64,000 bases of DNA from Croceicoccus sp. Ery15. GTDB lineage: Bacteria > Pseudomonadota > Alphaproteobacteria > Sphingomonadales > Sphingomonadaceae. Position numbers and translations under genes: made by a program. Positions within the stretch are counted from its first letter, which is position 1; every line of letters starts with the position of its first letter. The notes beneath the pieces were generated by a model that was not told the DNA's origin, did not search any database, and was given only the letters and a program-made list of their open reading frames with translations. This document shows positions 18,393-27,649 of this stretch, one piece after another. The stretch is taken from NCBI RefSeq assembly GCF_020985305.1, contig NZ_CP087588.1, forward strand, positions 1,550,001 to 1,614,000. Reading direction: 5' to 3'.

Positions 18393-19568
18393 TCAGGCTG
18401 CACGGCGGCGGGCGAAACAGCTTTCGTATCGGGTGAACAGCTCTTCGAAATGGCGGTCCATGGTGCGAACATCCGCAGCCGCCAGTTCCGAACGCGCGCG
18501 CGTCGGCGCGATCAGTCCGCGCCCCAGCACCTTGCGCAGCCGCGATGTCAGCGCAGGGCCGTTGCCGGACTTATAGCTCCATCCCATGCCGCCCGCGGCC
18601 TGATCGGTCATGCCGCCGCGATCGGGCACGATCAGCGGCAGGCCGCTGGCCCGCGCCTCGGCCCCGACCATGCCAAAGCTCTCGCTCTCGCTGCCGTGGA
18701 CCATGCAATCCGCACTTGCCAGCAGCCGCGCCATCGCCGCGCGGTCGCGGGTGGGTTCCAGCAAGCGGATATGCGGATTGCCCGCGATGGATTTCCGAAT
18801 GCGCGGCGTATCGCGCCCCTCGCCGATGATGACCATGCCGACATCGTGGTCATATCCCACGGCCGTCACCGCATCGACGATCATCGGCCAGCGCTTTTCG
18901 GGCGAATGACGGCCCACGCCCACCAGCAGGGTCGCCGTATCGGGCAGGCCGCAACTGGCCAGAACCTGCGCGCGAAATGGCATGTCGCGCCGGTCCGGTC
19001 CGAACACGCCCGGTTCCACCCCCATAGGTTCGATCACCACATTCGGCACGCCACCGTTCGCGGTGCGGGTGCCCAGTTCATTGTTTGCGCAGACCACGAA
19101 ATCATATTCGCGGCCCAGACGCCGCAGCCGCCGCCAGAACCAGTCGAACCCGCGATCGATGGATTTCTGGTCCATCATCTTGCCCAGCCACCGATAGGGA
19201 TAGGTCGCGAACACATCCAGATGCATAATCAGCGCGCGAGGCGCATCGCCGCGCCAGTTGGCGACCATGTCGGCACTGCTCCACGGCGTGCCGCATTCGA
19301 CGAAATCGGGCCGCAATTCGTCCAGCGCGGCGTGAAGCTGCGTCTCGCTGTGAAAATAGCGGTATCGCGGGTCCAGCGGAAATGTCGGCGTCGCCAGCGA
19401 GCGGATCCACGCATTGGGCGCGACTTGCACCATGCTGTCGCTTTCGCCGGGGACCAGCGCGATCAGTTCCTGCCCCATGCGACCGGCGGCTTGCAGCTTG
19501 CGGTCGATATAGGTGCGCACGCCGCCGCCGCGCGGCGTGTAAAAGGCGCAGACATCGACGATCCGCAT
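18393..19568 (-). CDS. GT4-type glycosyltransferase
   Basis: A 391-residue GT-B glycosyltransferase. The N-terminus MRIVDVCAFYTPRGGGVRTYI is the glycine-rich acceptor-side loop, and the C-terminal half has LLVGVGRHSPEKRWPMIVDA and the nucleotide-sugar site HGSESESFGMVGAEARASGLPLIVPDRGG (the E-x7-E region). The ATG at 19568 overlaps the stop of the flippase-like gene (ATGA), so the two are co-translated. The pairing with a lysylphosphatidylglycerol-synthase-type membrane protein suggests synthesis of a glycolipid or envelope glycan. Donor and acceptor are unknown. Confidence 0.9.
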   Translation of the reverse strand: MRIVDVCAFYTPRGGGVRTYIDRKLQAAGRMGQELIALVPGESDSMVQVAPNAWIRSLATPTFPLDPRYRYFHSETQLHAALDELRPDFVECGTPWSSADMVANWRGDAPRALIMHLDVFATYPYRWLGKMMDQKSIDRGFDWFWRRLRRLGREYDFVVCANNELGTRTANGGVPNVVIEPMGVEPGVFGPDRRDMPFRAQVLASCGLPDTATLLVGVGRHSPEKRWPMIVDAVTAVGYDHDVGMVIIGEGRDTPRIRKSIAGNPHIRLLEPTRDRAAMARLLASADCMVHGSESESFGMVGAEARASGLPLIVPDRGGMTDQAAGGMGWSYKSGNGPALTSRLRKVLGRGLIAPTRARSELAAADVRTMDRHFEELFTRYESCFARRRAA

Positions 19569-20539
19569 CAGCTCTCTCCCTCTTTCTCGACCAATGCGTA
19601 GATGCCTGTGCCCGCCGCGACGGCCAGATGCATCACCAGCACCAGACCCGCGACCAGCGCCATCAGCGCGGGGATCATGGTTTCGCCGCCGACGAAAAAG
19701 ATCGCCATGCTGGCAAAGACCACATCCTTGTTCGCAACGAACGGCAGGCGCGTGACCAGCTGGCGCAGCAGCGACAGCAGCACCCACCACACCAGCCCGA
19801 CCTGCGGCAGCGCCAGATGCCACATCAATGCCAGCACGCCCGCCCCCGCCACGATGCGGATCGAATGCATGGCAAGCACAAAGACAAGCTCGTCCCTTGG
19901 CAGGCTGAGCACGCGGCGGCGCAGGGCCAGCACCATGATCGAGCTGACCGCCATGAAGGCGACCGAAAACGCCAGTGTCCGCTGGCTGAGATCGAGGTCG
20001 AGCCCGTCGGCCAGACCGTAAAGCAGCGGAAAGCCGACTGCCATCATGACCAGCGTGATCGCATTGCCTGCCATGGCCGACAGGATCGCCACATCCTTGA
20101 TCGCCCCGAACGGTGCCGCCGTCAGATTGCCGTGGCGCCGCGCCCAGCTATAGAAATAGACTTCGCCCAGATAGCCCAGCACCAGCTCGTTCGAGACTTT
20201 CTTGCGCAGCAGCGGCACGATACCGGCGGGCGGCAATCGCCACAGGCGGCGAAAAATCAGCCACTCGCTGACCGGACCCAGCATGTAATAGACGACAAAG
20301 GCGATCCAGAACGCGAAAGACGTGGGCAACAGGGTGCGCAGCGTCGCAAAATCCAGTTGCTGCCACTGCGAAAGCGCGGCCACCAGTACCGCCAGCGAAA
20401 TCAGCGATCCGAGCCATCTGGCCCAGTGGCGCTTGCCCGCACGGATGATCTGGTCGCCGCTGGGGATCGACGGCGCGATGGCCGTGTCCGCCGCCAGAAC
20501 GGGTGCGGCGGCCGATTGTCCCTGTGCTGTCGGTTTCAC
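19568..20539 (-). CDS. flippase-like/lysylphosphatidylglycerol synthase TM-domain membrane protein
   Basis: A membrane protein with about seven hydrophobic segments of the UPF0104/LPG_synthase_TM type (for example FWIAFVVYYMLGPVSEWLIF and the basic LLRKKVSNELVLGYLGEVYF). No catalytic synthase domain follows, so it is likely a transporter or scaffold for a lipid-linked product. The frame is open to 20653, but its first 38 residues are low complexity; GTG at 20539 has a G-rich site about 7 nt upstream and gives 323 residues, near family size. It overlaps the GT4 gene by 1 nt in ATGA fashion. Confidence 0.8.
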   Translation of the reverse strand: MKPTAQGQSAAAPVLAADTAIAPSIPSGDQIIRAGKRHWARWLGSLISLAVLVAALSQWQQLDFATLRTLLPTSFAFWIAFVVYYMLGPVSEWLIFRRLWRLPPAGIVPLLRKKVSNELVLGYLGEVYFYSWARRHGNLTAAPFGAIKDVAILSAMAGNAITLVMMAVGFPLLYGLADGLDLDLSQRTLAFSVAFMAVSSIMVLALRRRVLSLPRDELVFVLAMHSIRIVAGAGVLALMWHLALPQVGLVWWVLLSLLRQLVTRLPFVANKDVVFASMAIFFVGGETMIPALMALVAGLVLVMHLAVAAGTGIYALVEKEGES

Positions 20540-20765
20540 GCTTTGGCCACCCTCGATTCCGCCCTGTGGAAGCCCGCCCTTGCATCGCTTTCGTGACGGT
20601 GTTGCGACTGGATTACCGCAATGTTTCAGTCCGCCCCGGCGACGGAGCGGCAAAGGTTTCAGTCATGCGACGGCCTGGCCGGAACTGTCCCGTCGATGTC
20701 GCAAATTGCTGTCATGGGGTGGCGTGAATCCTTGGCCCGAACGACCATGCAGGTGATCACAAGCA

Positions 20766-21557
20766 ATGCGCTGGACCGTCGTCATACCCGTTTTCAACGA
20801 ACGCGATTTTTTACCCGCCACGCTTCGTTCGCTGGCGCAGCAATCACTGCCGTTCCGGCTGGTGCTGGTCGATAACGGATCGACCGACGGCTGCATCAGT
20901 GATGCCCGCGCGATCATCGCCCAAACCGGCATCGACGCGCAGATCATTACCGAACCGACGCCCGGACAGGTTCATGCGTTAAAGGCCGGTATCGACGCCG
21001 CCGATAGCGAGCTTGTGGCGATTTGCGATGCCGACACATTCTATCCGCCGCATTATCTGAAACGCGCGGGCGAATTGTTCGACGCGGGCGGCATGGACCG
21101 CGTGGCGACGGCGGCACTGCTGCTTCCCGAAAATCCGCACGGGTTCAGGGCAACGCTGGCCCGCTGGCACAAGCTGGGCGCGGCAAGGCTGATGCCGCGG
21201 CAGAACCATACCAGCGGCGCGGGCCAATGCTTTCGCCTGAACGCGCTGCGCGCGGCGGGCGGTTATGACGCGGCGATCTGGCCCTATGTGCTGAAAGACC
21301 ACGAGATGATGCATCGCGTGCTGCAACTGGGCACGCAGGCCTATGACCGCGACTTCTGGTGCATTTCGTCCGACCGGCGGACCAGCCGCAGGAATGTGCG
21401 CTGGACGCTGGGCGAACGGATTGCCTATCACCTGACCCCCTTCTCGATGAAAACACGGTTTTTCAATAATTTCCTTGCCCCGCGCTTTGCCGCGCGCGCG
21501 CTGGGAGACACGGTGCTGCGCCAGAGGGCGTGGGAAGCGGAGGGAGCCGGAGCATGA
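20766..21557 (+). CDS. GT2-family glycosyltransferase
   Basis: A 263-residue GT-A glycosyltransferase with the N-terminal MRWTVVIPVFNERDFLPATL, the nucleotide-binding LVDNGSTDG and the metal-binding DAD in LVAICDADTFYPPHYL. There is no membrane segment apart from possible amphipathic stretches, so it is probably cytoplasmic or peripheral. It starts a four-gene set whose members overlap by 1-4 nt (GT2, DUF2141, HTTM-like, DCC). It is divergent from the GT4/flippase pair, with 226 nt between, and both glycosyltransferases may serve one glycolipid or envelope product. Confidence 0.88.
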   Translation: MRWTVVIPVFNERDFLPATLRSLAQQSLPFRLVLVDNGSTDGCISDARAIIAQTGIDAQIITEPTPGQVHALKAGIDAADSELVAICDADTFYPPHYLKRAGELFDAGGMDRVATAALLLPENPHGFRATLARWHKLGAARLMPRQNHTSGAGQCFRLNALRAAGGYDAAIWPYVLKDHEMMHRVLQLGTQAYDRDFWCISSDRRTSRRNVRWTLGERIAYHLTPFSMKTRFFNNFLAPRFAARALGDTVLRQRAWEAEGAGA

Positions 21558-22120
21558 ATGCGTTCTTCGCCCATGCGGGCCTGTTCATGGGCCTTGCCGT
21601 GGTCACTGCCACGGTCGCGCCCATTGTCGCCTGGGCTGCCCCGCCTTTCCCCGTCCCCCCGCGCGAGGAACGCGGGCGCGAAGGGGCCGATTGCCGCAGC
21701 CCCGAACCGGGCCCCGCCGTGCGCCTGACGGTCAAGGGGCTGAAGGACCGCGAGGGCCGCCTTCAGGTCGAACTTTATCCCGCGAACGACAGCGATTTCC
21801 TGGCTGCCGACAAAAAGCTGATTGCCGAGGGCAAGCCGTTCAAACGCGTGCGTTACAATATGCCCGCCAGCGGCGATCCCGTCGTCTGCATCCGCGCGCC
21901 CGAGGCGGGCCGCTATGCCATCGTGGTGCTGCACGACCGCGACAGGAACGGCAAGTTCGGATATTTGCGCGATGGCGTCGCCTTTCCCAACGATCCCAAT
22001 ATCGTGCGCAGCAAGCCCAAGGCATCCGCCGCCAGCGTGCAGATCGGCAGCGGCACGGTGGTGCGCGAAACGGTCACCATGCAATATCTGCGGGGTCTGC
22101 AATTCGGACCGGTGGGCTGA
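21554..22120 (+). CDS. DUF2141-family exported protein
   Basis: A 188-residue protein with a signal peptide-like N-terminus (LFMGLAVVTATVAPIVAWA) and a DUF2141-type domain: VRLTVKGLKDREGRLQVELYP, AGRYAIVVLHDRDRNGKFGY and a GVAFPNDP stretch. DUF2141 proteins are periplasmic beta-sandwich proteins of unknown function, often beside envelope-lipid or carotenoid genes. The ATG at 21554 overlaps the GT2 stop and its TGA overlaps the next ATG, so translation is coupled on both sides. The role in the cluster is unknown. Confidence 0.82.
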   Translation: MNAFFAHAGLFMGLAVVTATVAPIVAWAAPPFPVPPREERGREGADCRSPEPGPAVRLTVKGLKDREGRLQVELYPANDSDFLAADKKLIAEGKPFKRVRYNMPASGDPVVCIRAPEAGRYAIVVLHDRDRNGKFGYLRDGVAFPNDPNIVRSKPKASAASVQIGSGTVVRETVTMQYLRGLQFGPVG

Positions 22121-23769
22121 TGGCCAGCCTTGCCGACGCGTCCTTTCGCGCCCGCGACGGGGGCACGGAGTTCACCTCGACACGGCTGACGACCGCGCTA
22201 CTGGCGCTGTTCGCGACCTTGCTGGGCTTTACGCTGCTGAAGCATGGCACCGATTTCATCGCGGTCGAACGACCCGAACTGGTGTTCGTCTGGGTCGGCG
22301 TGGTCGGGTCGCTGGCCGCGCTTTTTCTGCCCGCAGGCTATCGCCCGCTGCCCCGCTTCGCATCGCGCGGCCTGCGCGCGGGCGCGGTGTTTCTGGCGCT
22401 GTATATGGCGGTCGAGCCTTTCGCCATTCCCTATGCCGCCATGCCTGCCGACCATCCGGCGGTGCTGTTCCACAGCCATGCGCGCTGGTTCGGCGTTGCG
22501 CTGGCACTGGCTGGATTGTGGCGTCCCAGCCTTGTCTTTGCCGCCGCCATGCTGCTGTGGATGATCCGCGAATTGCAGACGGGGCTGACGGGTTTCTATT
22601 TCTCCACCCTCGACATCCGCAATATTGCCGAGGTACTGGCATTCTGGGCCATCGGCTATGCGCTTTTGTCCGCCGCCGACCGGATCGGCACGCTGCGCAA
22701 GGCAGTCGGGCTGGATGCCGATGCGTTGAAACTGGCCGCGCTGATGCTGTTCGCGGCGGGCGTGGGCGCGCATCTGGCGAATTATTTCTGGTCGGGCCTT
22801 GCCAAGCTGGCGATGGATGGCGGGGTAACCTCGTGGCTGTTCGACAATCGGCTGTATGACGGCATTCCCGCCGCGCTGGAAAAGGGCACGCTGCCACTGG
22901 CCGCCTTTCCATGGGCGGTCGAATGGCTGGATGCGGTCCTGCAATTTCTTTTTCTGCCGATGAACCTGTTCGCGTTCGGCGTGCAGATTTTCGCGCTGGT
23001 CGCCCCGCTGCGCCGCCGCTGGCTGATCGCGTCGATCGTGCTGTTCGACCTGTTCCATCTGGCGGTCTGGTTCACCCTTGGGCTGCTGTTCTGGAAATGG
23101 ATCGCGCTGAACATGATCCTGCTGGTCGCACTGGCCGCGATCAGCGACGCGGAATGGACCCGCCCTGCCCGCTATACCGCGCTGGCATTCGTGATCGTCG
23201 GCATGGCGACATTCCGCACCGCATCGCTGGCATGGTACGACACGCCGGGTTTCGCCTCTCCGCATTTCGAGGCGGAGATGGACGACGGCACACGGATGAA
23301 AGTGCCCAATGCGTTCTTCCTCTCGTCATCCTATCAGGTGTCGCAGGGGCGCATCTGGTGGCCGGGCGGGCGGGGCCATTTCAATCCGTCGATCTGGGGA
23401 TCGGTGCTGCATCACGACGATCTGGTCGCAGGTCGCGAATGCCGCGCGCCCGCCCGCACAGAGCCTGCCGCCGAGGAATGGGGCCCGTTAGAAAACGTCG
23501 GCCGATTTGTTCAGGCGCATCACCGGCAGATCACCTCGCGGCTGAATGACAAGGGGCAGCTCAATTACTATCTTGTTCCGCACCACCACGTGCCAAGCCC
23601 GATCCTGCCGGACCCGTTCTATGAAACGGACAAGCGCCGGATCGTGCGATACTGGTTCGTGATCGACTCCGTCTGCCTGTCGTTGCAGGACGGCGGACTG
23701 GACCGGCGGGTGATCGGGCATACCGAGCGTCCCGTCTATGACGTAAAGGCCGACCGGATCATCGCATGA
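22120..23769 (+). CDS. HTTM-like (gamma-carboxylase-like) membrane protein
   Basis: A 549-residue protein with about ten hydrophobic segments in the first 370 residues and a soluble C-terminal half. Segments such as YFWSGLAKLAMDGG and FDLFHLAVWFTLGLLFWKWIALNMILL resemble the HTTM domain shared with vitamin K-dependent gamma-carboxylases. In bacteria such proteins are commonly adjacent to DCC/DUF393 proteins, as here (4-nt overlap downstream). The ATG at 22120 overlaps the DUF2141 stop. Function in bacteria is undetermined, and the assignment rests on pattern and context more than on catalytic residues. Confidence 0.7.
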   Translation: MASLADASFRARDGGTEFTSTRLTTALLALFATLLGFTLLKHGTDFIAVERPELVFVWVGVVGSLAALFLPAGYRPLPRFASRGLRAGAVFLALYMAVEPFAIPYAAMPADHPAVLFHSHARWFGVALALAGLWRPSLVFAAAMLLWMIRELQTGLTGFYFSTLDIRNIAEVLAFWAIGYALLSAADRIGTLRKAVGLDADALKLAALMLFAAGVGAHLANYFWSGLAKLAMDGGVTSWLFDNRLYDGIPAALEKGTLPLAAFPWAVEWLDAVLQFLFLPMNLFAFGVQIFALVAPLRRRWLIASIVLFDLFHLAVWFTLGLLFWKWIALNMILLVALAAISDAEWTRPARYTALAFVIVGMATFRTASLAWYDTPGFASPHFEAEMDDGTRMKVPNAFFLSSSYQVSQGRIWWPGGRGHFNPSIWGSVLHHDDLVAGRECRAPARTEPAAEEWGPLENVGRFVQAHHRQITSRLNDKGQLNYYLVPHHHVPSPILPDPFYETDKRRIVRYWFVIDSVCLSLQDGGLDRRVIGHTERPVYDVKADRIIA

Positions 23770-24143
23770 ACGCGCCTGTGATCATCGTATATGACGGCGA
23801 ATGCCCGTTCTGTTCGGCCTATGTGTCGATGCTGCGGCTGAAACGGGCAGCGGGCGATGTCGAACTGGTCGATGCACGGTCCGGCCATCCCGCCGTGGCG
23901 CGGTTGCGGGCGCTGGATATCGACCTTGACGAAGGCATGGCCGTGATCGCCGGCGATGCGGTGCATCATGGCGCAGCGGCGATGCAATGGCTGTCGATGA
24001 TGACCACGCCGTCGGCCACGCTGAACGGGTTGATGGCGCGGGTGCTGCGGCACGAGCGGCTGGCGCGCGCGGCCTATCCGTTTCTGCGCGGCGGTCGCAA
24101 TGCAGCGCTGGCACTGATGGGACGCCGCAAGATCGCCGACTGA
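23766..24143 (+). CDS. DCC (DUF393) family thiol-disulfide oxidoreductase-like protein
   Basis: A 125-residue protein beginning MNAPVIIVYDGECPFCSAYV, where DGECPFC is the diagnostic DCC motif with a CxxC redox-type pair at residues 14 and 17. The fold is thioredoxin-like. It overlaps the HTTM-like gene by 4 nt (ATGA), a pairing seen widely, sometimes as a fusion, which implies a joint function. It ends 4 nt before the convergent PiT gene. Redox activity is inferred from the motif only. Confidence 0.88.
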   Translation: MNAPVIIVYDGECPFCSAYVSMLRLKRAAGDVELVDARSGHPAVARLRALDIDLDEGMAVIAGDAVHHGAAAMQWLSMMTTPSATLNGLMARVLRHERLARAAYPFLRGGRNAALALMGRRKIAD

Positions 24144-24151
24144 CGCGTCAG
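24140..24151. repeat. palindrome spanning two convergent stop codons
   Basis: CTGACGCGTCAG is a perfect 12-bp palindrome containing the TGA of the DCC gene (24141-24143) and the TGA of the PiT gene on the minus strand (24148-24150). Confidence 0.6.
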
Positions 24152-25749
24152 AACGCCGCGTTCAGGATCAGGAAGCACGCTGCCGACAGGCTGGCCGCGG
24201 CAGGCAGGGTGATCACCCATGCCATGGCGATGGGCTTCATCAGCGCCCAGTTCGTCTGCTTGTTCACCAGCCCGATGCCCAGCACCGCGCCGATCAGTAT
24301 GTGCGTGCTGGAAACCGGCAGGCCCAGCGTGCTGGCCATCATCACCACCGCGGCCGCCGCCAGTTCTGCCGAAAAGCCCGACGCGGGGTGCATCTCGGTC
24401 AGATTATGGCCAACGGTCGCGATCACTTCCTTGCCGATAAACCACAGCCCGACGATCAGCGCGACGCCGAATGCCATCATCGCCGCAGGGGGCACCGCCG
24501 CTTCTGTCCCGACGGTGCCGGTCTTCAGCACGTCGAGGATCGCGGCAAACGGTCCGATGGCATTGGCGATGTCGTTCGCCCCGTGGCTGAATGCAAAGCC
24601 GCTGGCGGTGAAGACCTGCAGCCAGCTGAAGATCAGGAAGGTCGACCGGTCCAGCGAATCCCCGCGCAGCGTGCGCGCGAAAATATAGGTCGCCATCCAC
24701 GCCGCCGCCCCGATCATGCCCATGATCAGATAGTTGTTCAGCGTGGTCAGCCCCAGATCCATGTGCTTCAGCCCCTTGAACAGAAGCATGGCCGAAATCA
24801 CCGCCGCACCGAACGCCGCGACCAGCGGCACCCAGTTCTGCAACGCCTTGTGCGCCGCCAGTTCGGTGCGCTGCGTGCGCAGATCGTGCAGTCTGCGGTA
24901 ATATTCGGTTTCCAGATCGTCGGGTGTGAACCCCTCTTCGTCCAGCGCCTCGGCATCGCGGACCATCATGTGGGTATAGCTGATCTTCTGAATGTCGGAG
25001 AGGCGTTCGAACCGGCTCTTGTGTTCGTCGCGCAGCTTGCGGCGCTGGTTCTGCAAATGGTGCAGTTGTTCCTTCATCCGGTCGTTGAACAGCAGGATAT
25101 GTTCCTTGATCAGCCAATACAGGCCATAGGACACCAGCCCGCCCAGCACCGGCGACAGCACCCACGAAATCATGATGGTGCCGATCTTGTCCCACTGCAC
25201 CAGTGCCAGCGCCGCATCCCCGCCGCTAAGCAATACGCCCAGCGCGATCGAACTGCCAACGATGCCGCCGACGATCGAATGGGTCGTCGATACCGGCCAG
25301 CCGCGCTTTGTCGCGAACAGCAGCCATAATGCCGCCGCCAGCAGCGCGGCCATCATGATGAACACGAATTGCATCGGTTCGACCGACATGGCGCCCAGAT
25401 CGACGATGCCCGACCGGATCGTATCGGTAACCTCTCCGCCCGCGATCACCGCACCGCTGACTTCGAAAATGGCCGCGATGGCCAGTGCCTGCTTGATCGT
25501 GATCGTGCCCGCGCCGACGCTTGTGCCGAAACTGTTGGCGACATCGTTGCCGCCGATATTGAACGCCATGAACAGGCCGAACGCGGTTGCCAGCAGGAAT
25601 ATCGCGATCTGCGAGGTGTTGGTGTAATCCAGCCCCCAGATCAGGAAACCGATGCTGGCAATGGCGAACAACAGGCCGAAACCCAGATCGGCCACGCCGA
25701 TTTTCAAGCCGAAACTGCCCGAAACGGGTTCGCTTGCCCCAGTCGCCAT
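24148..25749 (-). CDS. pit: PiT-family inorganic phosphate transporter
   Basis: A 533-residue inner-membrane phosphate permease. It has two PHO4-type repeats, each with a [14 protein letters not shown] signature: [21 protein letters not shown] near the N-terminus and [17 protein letters not shown] in the second half. A long hydrophilic cytoplasmic loop (rich in Arg, Lys, Glu; about residues 225-320) separates them. The ATG at 25749 begins [16 protein letters not shown]; the frame extends upstream without a convincing start. It lies alone between the DCC gene (convergent) and a divergent hydrolase gene. The motor is expected to be the proton or metal-phosphate gradient. Confidence 0.93.
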   Translation of the reverse strand: MATGASEPVSGSFGLKIGVADLGFGLLFAIASIGFLIWGLDYTNTSQIAIFLLATAFGLFMAFNIGGNDVANSFGTSVGAGTITIKQALAIAAIFEVSGAVIAGGEVTDTIRSGIVDLGAMSVEPMQFVFIMMAALLAAALWLLFATKRGWPVSTTHSIVGGIVGSSIALGVLLSGGDAALALVQWDKIGTIMISWVLSPVLGGLVSYGLYWLIKEHILLFNDRMKEQLHHLQNQRRKLRDEHKSRFERLSDIQKISYTHMMVRDAEALDEEGFTPDDLETEYYRRLHDLRTQRTELAAHKALQNWVPLVAAFGAAVISAMLLFKGLKHMDLGLTTLNNYLIMGMIGAAAWMATYIFARTLRGDSLDRSTFLIFSWLQVFTASGFAFSHGANDIANAIGPFAAILDVLKTGTVGTEAAVPPAAMMAFGVALIVGLWFIGKEVIATVGHNLTEMHPASGFSAELAAAAVVMMASTLGLPVSSTHILIGAVLGIGLVNKQTNWALMKPIAMAWVITLPAAASLSAACFLILNAAF

Positions 25750-25958
25750 GAATTGCCCCTTTTCGGCTGCCGCCCCCGCCCGCGGGCGATTGCCGTAAAG
25801 GCAGCACAAATTGATCGATCGGTGGTGGCGCTATCGCCGGTTTGCTGCAAACTTGTGACAAGATCGCACCGCTTGCCGGTCGGGCGGGGCATACCCCTTT
25901 CTCGCAAAATTTCCGGCGCTGCCATAATGGCTAAGGAATTGCAGGGCATAGGGACCGG

Positions 25959-26909
25959 ATGACTGCCGAACTGCCTTCAATACCGCCCTCTTTCCCGGCC
26001 CCCTCCCTCCGCCGCAGCCTGCCCGGCGGCATGGCGATCGACCGTTGGCACGCGCCCGATGGCTGGCCCCTGCGCCGCTTTGCCCTGCCGCATCGCGGCG
26101 AATGGCGCGGCAGCGTGCTGTTTCTGGGCGGACGGGCCGACTTCCTTGAAAAATATCTGGAGGCGTTCGACGACTGGGCAGGCGCAGGATGGGCTGTCGC
26201 GGGGTTTGACTGGCGCGGTCAGGGCGCATCGGGCCTGCTGCATCCGGCGGGCGGCTGCCACATCGACGATTTCGCGGTGTTTGCGGACGATCTGGCAGCC
26301 TTCGTCGCGGACTGGCAGCGCGAAAACCCTGCGCCGCATGTGGTGATCGGCCATTCGCTGGGCGGGCATATCCTGCTGCGCGCGGTGGTCGAACGGCGCA
26401 TTGGGCCCGACGGCATCGTGCTGCTGGCGCCGATGCTGGGCATACGCGCCGGCCCCTTGCGCGGGCGCGCCATCGGTGCGCTGGGACAGATCGGGCGCGT
26501 GCCCGCCCTGCGCCGCCGCACGATATGGAGCCGGTCGCGCAGCCCCGGCCCCGGTCGCATCACATCCTGCCCCGACCGCGATGAAGACAAGCGCTGGTGG
26601 AAAGAGGCCTGCCCCGAACTCGCGCGGTCGGGCCCGACATGGGGCTGGCTGTCCGCCGCAACGCGCTCCATCGCGCATGTCGAACGGATGCTGGACGAAT
26701 ATCCCGCCGGTCTGCGCGGCTTGACGGTGACGGCAGGGCTGGACCCCGTGGTCGACAATACCGCCATCGCCCGCGTGCTCGCCCGCCTGCCCGCAATGGA
26801 GCATGCGGACATCGCCGGTGCCGGTCATGAAATCCTGCGCGAGCGGGACGAATTGCGCATCGCGGCGCTGGACTGCATCCGCAGGTTCCTGTCCGAAACC
26901 GCGATTTGA
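25959..26909 (+). CDS. alpha/beta hydrolase, lysophospholipase/monoacylglycerol lipase-like
   Basis: A 316-residue serine hydrolase with the nucleophile elbow GHSLGGH at about residues 131-137, an oxyanion-side FDWRGQGASGLL block, an acid in GLDPVVDNTAI and a catalytic His in GAGHEIL. The pattern is that of the PldB/monoacylglycerol lipase group, acting on lysophospholipids or acylglycerols. No signal peptide is seen. The following genes (phosphatidylethanolamine methyltransferase and a membrane protein) make a lipid substrate likely, though the 106-nt gap means it may be transcribed separately. Confidence 0.85.
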   Translation: MTAELPSIPPSFPAPSLRRSLPGGMAIDRWHAPDGWPLRRFALPHRGEWRGSVLFLGGRADFLEKYLEAFDDWAGAGWAVAGFDWRGQGASGLLHPAGGCHIDDFAVFADDLAAFVADWQRENPAPHVVIGHSLGGHILLRAVVERRIGPDGIVLLAPMLGIRAGPLRGRAIGALGQIGRVPALRRRTIWSRSRSPGPGRITSCPDRDEDKRWWKEACPELARSGPTWGWLSAATRSIAHVERMLDEYPAGLRGLTVTAGLDPVVDNTAIARVLARLPAMEHADIAGAGHEILRERDELRIAALDCIRRFLSETAI

Positions 26910-27015
26910 CCCGCGATTTATCGACAGGCAATCGCATCAATGACGCGCTTCTGTCGTGTTGCTGAAACAATTTCAATCCAATCAGGCCGCTCTACGGGAT
27001 CTGGGTGGTATCGAA

Positions 27016-27645
27016 ATGCAGACTGCAAGTGTTGCGGCGGCCTATGACAAATGGGCCCCGATTTATGATCTGGTCTTCGGCAATGTTTTTGCCACCGGCC
27101 GCGCGCTGTCGATTGCCGCTGCCGAACAGGTCGGCGGGCGTATTCTGGAAGTGGGCGTCGGCACCGGTATTTCGCTGCCCCGTTACAGCAAGGACGTGCG
27201 CCTTGTGGGTGTCGATATTTCGGATTCCATGCTGGACAAGGCACGCGAACGCACGCGCCGGCTGAACCTTGAAAATGTCGAACAGATCCGCGTGATGGAC
27301 GCCGAAGCGATGGATTTCGCCACGGGCGAATTCGACGTGGTGGTCGCACAATATGTCGTGACCGCCGTTCCCAATCCCGAAAAGGCGCTGGACGAATTCC
27401 TGCGCGTTCTGCGCCCCGGGGGCGAGATTGTGATCACCACCCGCATCAGCGCCGACAAGGGCGTACGCGACCGGATCGAAAAAATGCTGATGCCCGTCAC
27501 AAGCAAGCTGGGCTGGCGCACCGAATTCCCCTGGGAGCGATATGAGGCATGGGCGGCCAGGACCCCCGGTGTCCAGCTTGTCGAACGGCGGGCGCTGCCC
27601 CCGCTCGGCCATTTCTCTCTCGTCCGCTATCAGAAAGTGGCCTGA
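27016..27645 (+). CDS. pmtA: phosphatidylethanolamine N-methyltransferase (Rhodobacter-type PmtA)
   Basis: A 209-residue SAM-dependent methyltransferase that makes phosphatidylcholine from phosphatidylethanolamine. The N-terminus MQTASVAAAYDKWAPIYDLVFG is characteristic of the Rhodobacter-type PmtA group; SAM motif I is ILEVGVGTGISLPRY, followed by GVDISDSML and the VVAQYVVTAVPNPEKALDE stretch. I chose ATG 27016 because it gives this N-terminus; the frame is open to 26956. The next gene, a membrane protein, starts 4 nt after its stop. A phosphatidylserine decarboxylase gene, supplying the substrate PE, is 2.4 kb downstream. Confidence 0.9.
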   Translation: MQTASVAAAYDKWAPIYDLVFGNVFATGRALSIAAAEQVGGRILEVGVGTGISLPRYSKDVRLVGVDISDSMLDKARERTRRLNLENVEQIRVMDAEAMDFATGEFDVVVAQYVVTAVPNPEKALDEFLRVLRPGGEIVITTRISADKGVRDRIEKMLMPVTSKLGWRTEFPWERYEAWAARTPGVQLVERRALPPLGHFSLVRYQKVA

Positions 27646-27649
27646 AGAC

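Noticed and set aside
25800..25870. Pho-box-like half site (TTGTCAC) upstream of the PiT gene
   Set aside because: Only one unit matches; the second matches two of seven positions.
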